DNA from: an uncultured Roseburia sp.
GTDB lineage: Bacteria; Bacillota_A; Clostridia; Lachnospirales; Lachnospiraceae
Reading direction: 5' to 3'
Assembly: GCA_900557275.1 (NCBI GenBank)
Contig: USRX01000003.1
Location: 104,529-168,528 of the forward strand
Length of the DNA stretch: 64,000 nucleotides
Shown: positions 62,366 to 64,000 of the stretch, piece by piece
How positions within the stretch are numbered: position 1 is the first letter of the stretch
Layout: the number at the start of each line of letters is the position of its first letter
The notes under the pieces: generated by a model
What the model was told of the DNA's origin: nothing
Seen by the model: the letters and a program-made list of their open reading frames with translations, nothing else
Databases searched by the model: none
Translations under genes and position numbers: made by a program

Positions 62366-63760
62366 ATGTTAGAGGTCATAAAATCAGTCAACAGTGTTGT
62401 AAACAACTTTATCTGGGGCGTTCCTGCCATGATCTGCATCATCGGTGTGGGACTGCTCTTAAGTTTTCGGACCAAATTTATCCAGATTCGAAAATTTCCT
62501 TATGCGATCCGTCATACCATCGGACGTATCTTTCATAAACAGGATGCCGCTGACGGAGCGATGACACCTTTTCAGGCGGTCTGTACGGCACTTGCCGGTA
62601 CGGTAGGAACCGGAAATATAGCCGGTGTCGCCGGAGCCCTTGCAATCGGTGGACCGGGCGCTATCTTCTGGATGTGGATCTCCGCTCTGCTGGGAATGTG
62701 TACAAAATTCTCCGAGGTTACCCTCGCTTTACATTTCCGTGAGAAAAATGCCCATGGCGATTTTGTCGGCGGTCCAATGTACTATATTAAAAACGGACTC
62801 GGTAAACACTGGCAGTGGCTTGCGATCCTGTTTTCTGTATTCGGTGTCCTTACCGTATTCGGAACCGGAAATGCCACACAGGTAAATACCATTACCTCCG
62901 CTGTCAACTCCGCTCTGTTAAACCTTCATGTGATCGATCAGTCCGGCGTTAAGACTTCCAGCCTGATCATCGGTATTATCTGTGCCATTCTGGTAGCAAT
63001 GATCCTCCTTGGTGGTGTCAAACGAATCGGAAAAGTTACAGAAAAACTGGTTCCGTTTATGGCGATCATCTATATTCTGCTCACCATCGGTGTTATCATA
63101 TTAAATATCGACCGGCTTCCGGGTGTATTTGCTTCTATCATTGACGGTGCATTCCATCCGGCTTCCGTGACCGGCGGCATCGTTGGGAGCTTCTTCATGA
63201 GTATGAAAAAAGGCGTTGCCCGCGGTATCTTCTCCAACGAAGCAGGTCTCGGTACCGGTTCTATCGCCCACGCATGCGCAGATACCAACGAACCGGTAAA
63301 ACAGGGTCTGTTCGGTATCTTTGAAGTATTTATCGATACCATCGTTATCTGCACCATTACGGCTCTTGTTATCCTGTGCAGCGGCACTCCTGTAGGATAC
63401 GGCGCTGATGCCGGTGCAGAACTGACGATCTCCGGATTTACTGCCACATACGGAAACTGGATCTCCATCTTTACAGCTGTCGCACTCTGTTGCTTCGCAT
63501 TCTCCACCATCATCGGCTGGGGACTGTACGGCTCCAGATGTATCGAGTTCCTGTTTTCTGAAAAAGTCATCAAACCATTTATGATCGTATATTCTCTCGT
63601 AGCGATCCTTGGCGCAACTGTTGACCTTGGCATGCTCTGGAGCATCGCTGAAACCTTCAACGGCCTGATGGCAATACCGAACCTGATCGCGCTGTTCCTG
63701 TTGTCCGGAACGGTAGTCAAACTGGTCAAAGATTATTTTAAGCGGCATAAAGAGAAGTAA
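62366..63760 (+). CDS. Sodium:alanine symporter (AGCS family)
   Basis: 464 residues from the ATG at 62366 (AAAGG, 6-base spacing). About 10-11 membrane segments. AGCS motifs: TALAGTVGTGNIAGVAGAL near the second helix, GPGAIFWMWISALLGMCTKF, GGPMYYI, and FSNEAGLGTGSIAHA. It brings alanine or glycine in with Na+. It stands alone, with its own promoter and terminator. Confidence 0.95.
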   Translation: MLEVIKSVNSVVNNFIWGVPAMICIIGVGLLLSFRTKFIQIRKFPYAIRHTIGRIFHKQDAADGAMTPFQAVCTALAGTVGTGNIAGVAGALAIGGPGAIFWMWISALLGMCTKFSEVTLALHFREKNAHGDFVGGPMYYIKNGLGKHWQWLAILFSVFGVLTVFGTGNATQVNTITSAVNSALLNLHVIDQSGVKTSSLIIGIICAILVAMILLGGVKRIGKVTEKLVPFMAIIYILLTIGVIILNIDRLPGVFASIIDGAFHPASVTGGIVGSFFMSMKKGVARGIFSNEAGLGTGSIAHACADTNEPVKQGLFGIFEVFIDTIVICTITALVILCSGTPVGYGADAGAELTISGFTATYGNWISIFTAVALCCFAFSTIIGWGLYGSRCIEFLFSEKVIKPFMIVYSLVAILGATVDLGMLWSIAETFNGLMAIPNLIALFLLSGTVVKLVKDYFKRHKEK

Positions 63761-63788
63761 AAACACACTGGCATTCCGTGTTAGTTAT

Positions 63789-63819
63789 AGAGCTTAGGAT
63801 ATTTTCCTAAGCTCTTTTC
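63789..63819 (+). terminator. AGCS gene terminator
   Basis: AGAGCTTAGGA (63789-63799)/TCCTAAGCTCT (63805-63815), 11-bp stem followed by TTTTCT. Confidence 0.9.
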
Positions 63820-63895
63820 TGTTCTGGTCGCTTCTGCGCACTATACATGTATTGTAACTGCAACGCATGATACTTGGCCTCATTCGCAACGAGCC

Positions 63896-63933
63896 CTATC
63901 CATATGTTGCAAAAAACGGCAACATATGGATAG
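63896..63933. repeat. Perfect 15-bp inverted repeat
   Basis: CTATCCATATGTTGC (63896-63910) and GCAACATATGGATAG (63919-63933), an 8-base loop, without a T-run on either side. Function unknown; it may be an RNA hairpin or a protein-binding site. Confidence 0.6.
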
Positions 63934-63963
63934 AGGCAGTCGCCGAATAAATAAAAAGAGCGG

Positions 63964-64000
63964 CAGCCCCGCAGGAGAATAAAATTCTCCTGCGGGGCTG
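63964..64000 (-). terminator. Terminator of a gene beyond the window
   Basis: CAGCCCCGCAGGAGAAT (63964-63980)/ATTCTCCTGCGGGGCTG (63984-64000), 17-bp perfect arms, loop AAA, followed on the minus strand by CTCTTTTTATTTATT. It implies a minus-strand gene just right of the window. Confidence 0.85.

Noticed and set aside
1..64000. CRISPR arrays, tRNA, rRNA genes or prophage
   Set aside because: No regular spacer-repeat pattern, no tRNA cloverleaf or rRNA sequence and no phage structural genes were found on reading through.

Overview
The window looks like a low-to-mid GC Firmicutes chromosome, most likely a gut Lachnospiraceae (Blautia/Ruminococcus/Dorea-like). Supporting this are an mraZ-rsmH-ftsL-ftsI order, strong GGAGG ribosome sites, a Spo0E-like protein, DUF1540, a clostridial [FeFe]-hydrogenase, a class B sortase and the CD1871A-family CXXC protein. 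Genus is inference.

Layout. (1) 0-11.5 kb, housekeeping, mostly minus strand: division/cell-wall start (ftsI N-terminus, ftsL-like, rsmH, mraZ with a clear promoter and a 10-bp-phased MraZ operator), Spo0E-like and DUF1540 small proteins, a SEC-C protein with thrS, a candidate plus-strand sRNA at 6.3-6.47 kb, a FabK/nitronate monooxygenase-type flavoprotein, a PaaI thioesterase with purA, and DegV. (2) 11.5-35.1 kb: one 23-gene minus-strand exopolysaccharide/capsule operon. It starts with the initiating sugar-phosphate transferase, then glycosyltransferases, an EpsG-type polymerase, an acyltransferase and a Wzx flippase. It ends with two Wzz/BY-kinase fusions, a class B sortase, an LCP ligase, a tiny sortase-type substrate and the CpsB phosphatase. 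Inside sit a PqqD-like protein and an NTP_transf_5 protein. (3) 35.4-42.7 kb: a MarR-controlled heterodimeric ABC exporter, a two-gene glycosyltransferase operon and a divergent 127-residue protein with an EGVYAASG motif. (4) 42.7-48 kb: an island flanked by one full and one truncated IS200/IS605 copy. It holds a two-component system divergent from a CD1871A / 4Fe-4S membrane protein / TlpA-like lipoprotein redox cassette. (5) 48.1-53.9 kb: an operon of [FeFe]-hydrogenase, 2x[4Fe-4S] ferredoxin and FrdA/AprA-like flavoprotein, divergent from a PucR-type regulator. (6) 54-62.1 kb: a second PqqD/HPr-kinase-like/ABC/S26-peptidase locus that seems to be decaying. An ABC gene carries an early in-frame TAG, the PqqD-kinase fusion is cut by an in-frame TAA and probably a frameshift, and truncated flippase and NTP_transf_5 genes meet head-on at a recombination scar. 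(7) 62.3-63.8 kb: a sodium:alanine (AGCS) symporter, then two strong hairpins.

How it fits together: the large operon should build, export, polymerise and attach a surface polysaccharide, with tyrosine-phosphorylation control at its 3' end. The PqqD + NTP_transf_5 (+ HPrK-like + ABC + S26 peptidase) families recur in regions 2 and 6. Such sets suggest peptide modification/export, but here they lie in glycan loci. That recurring, undescribed module and its possible tiny sorted peptide are the most interesting system in the window. Second is the H2-linked flavoprotein reductase operon.
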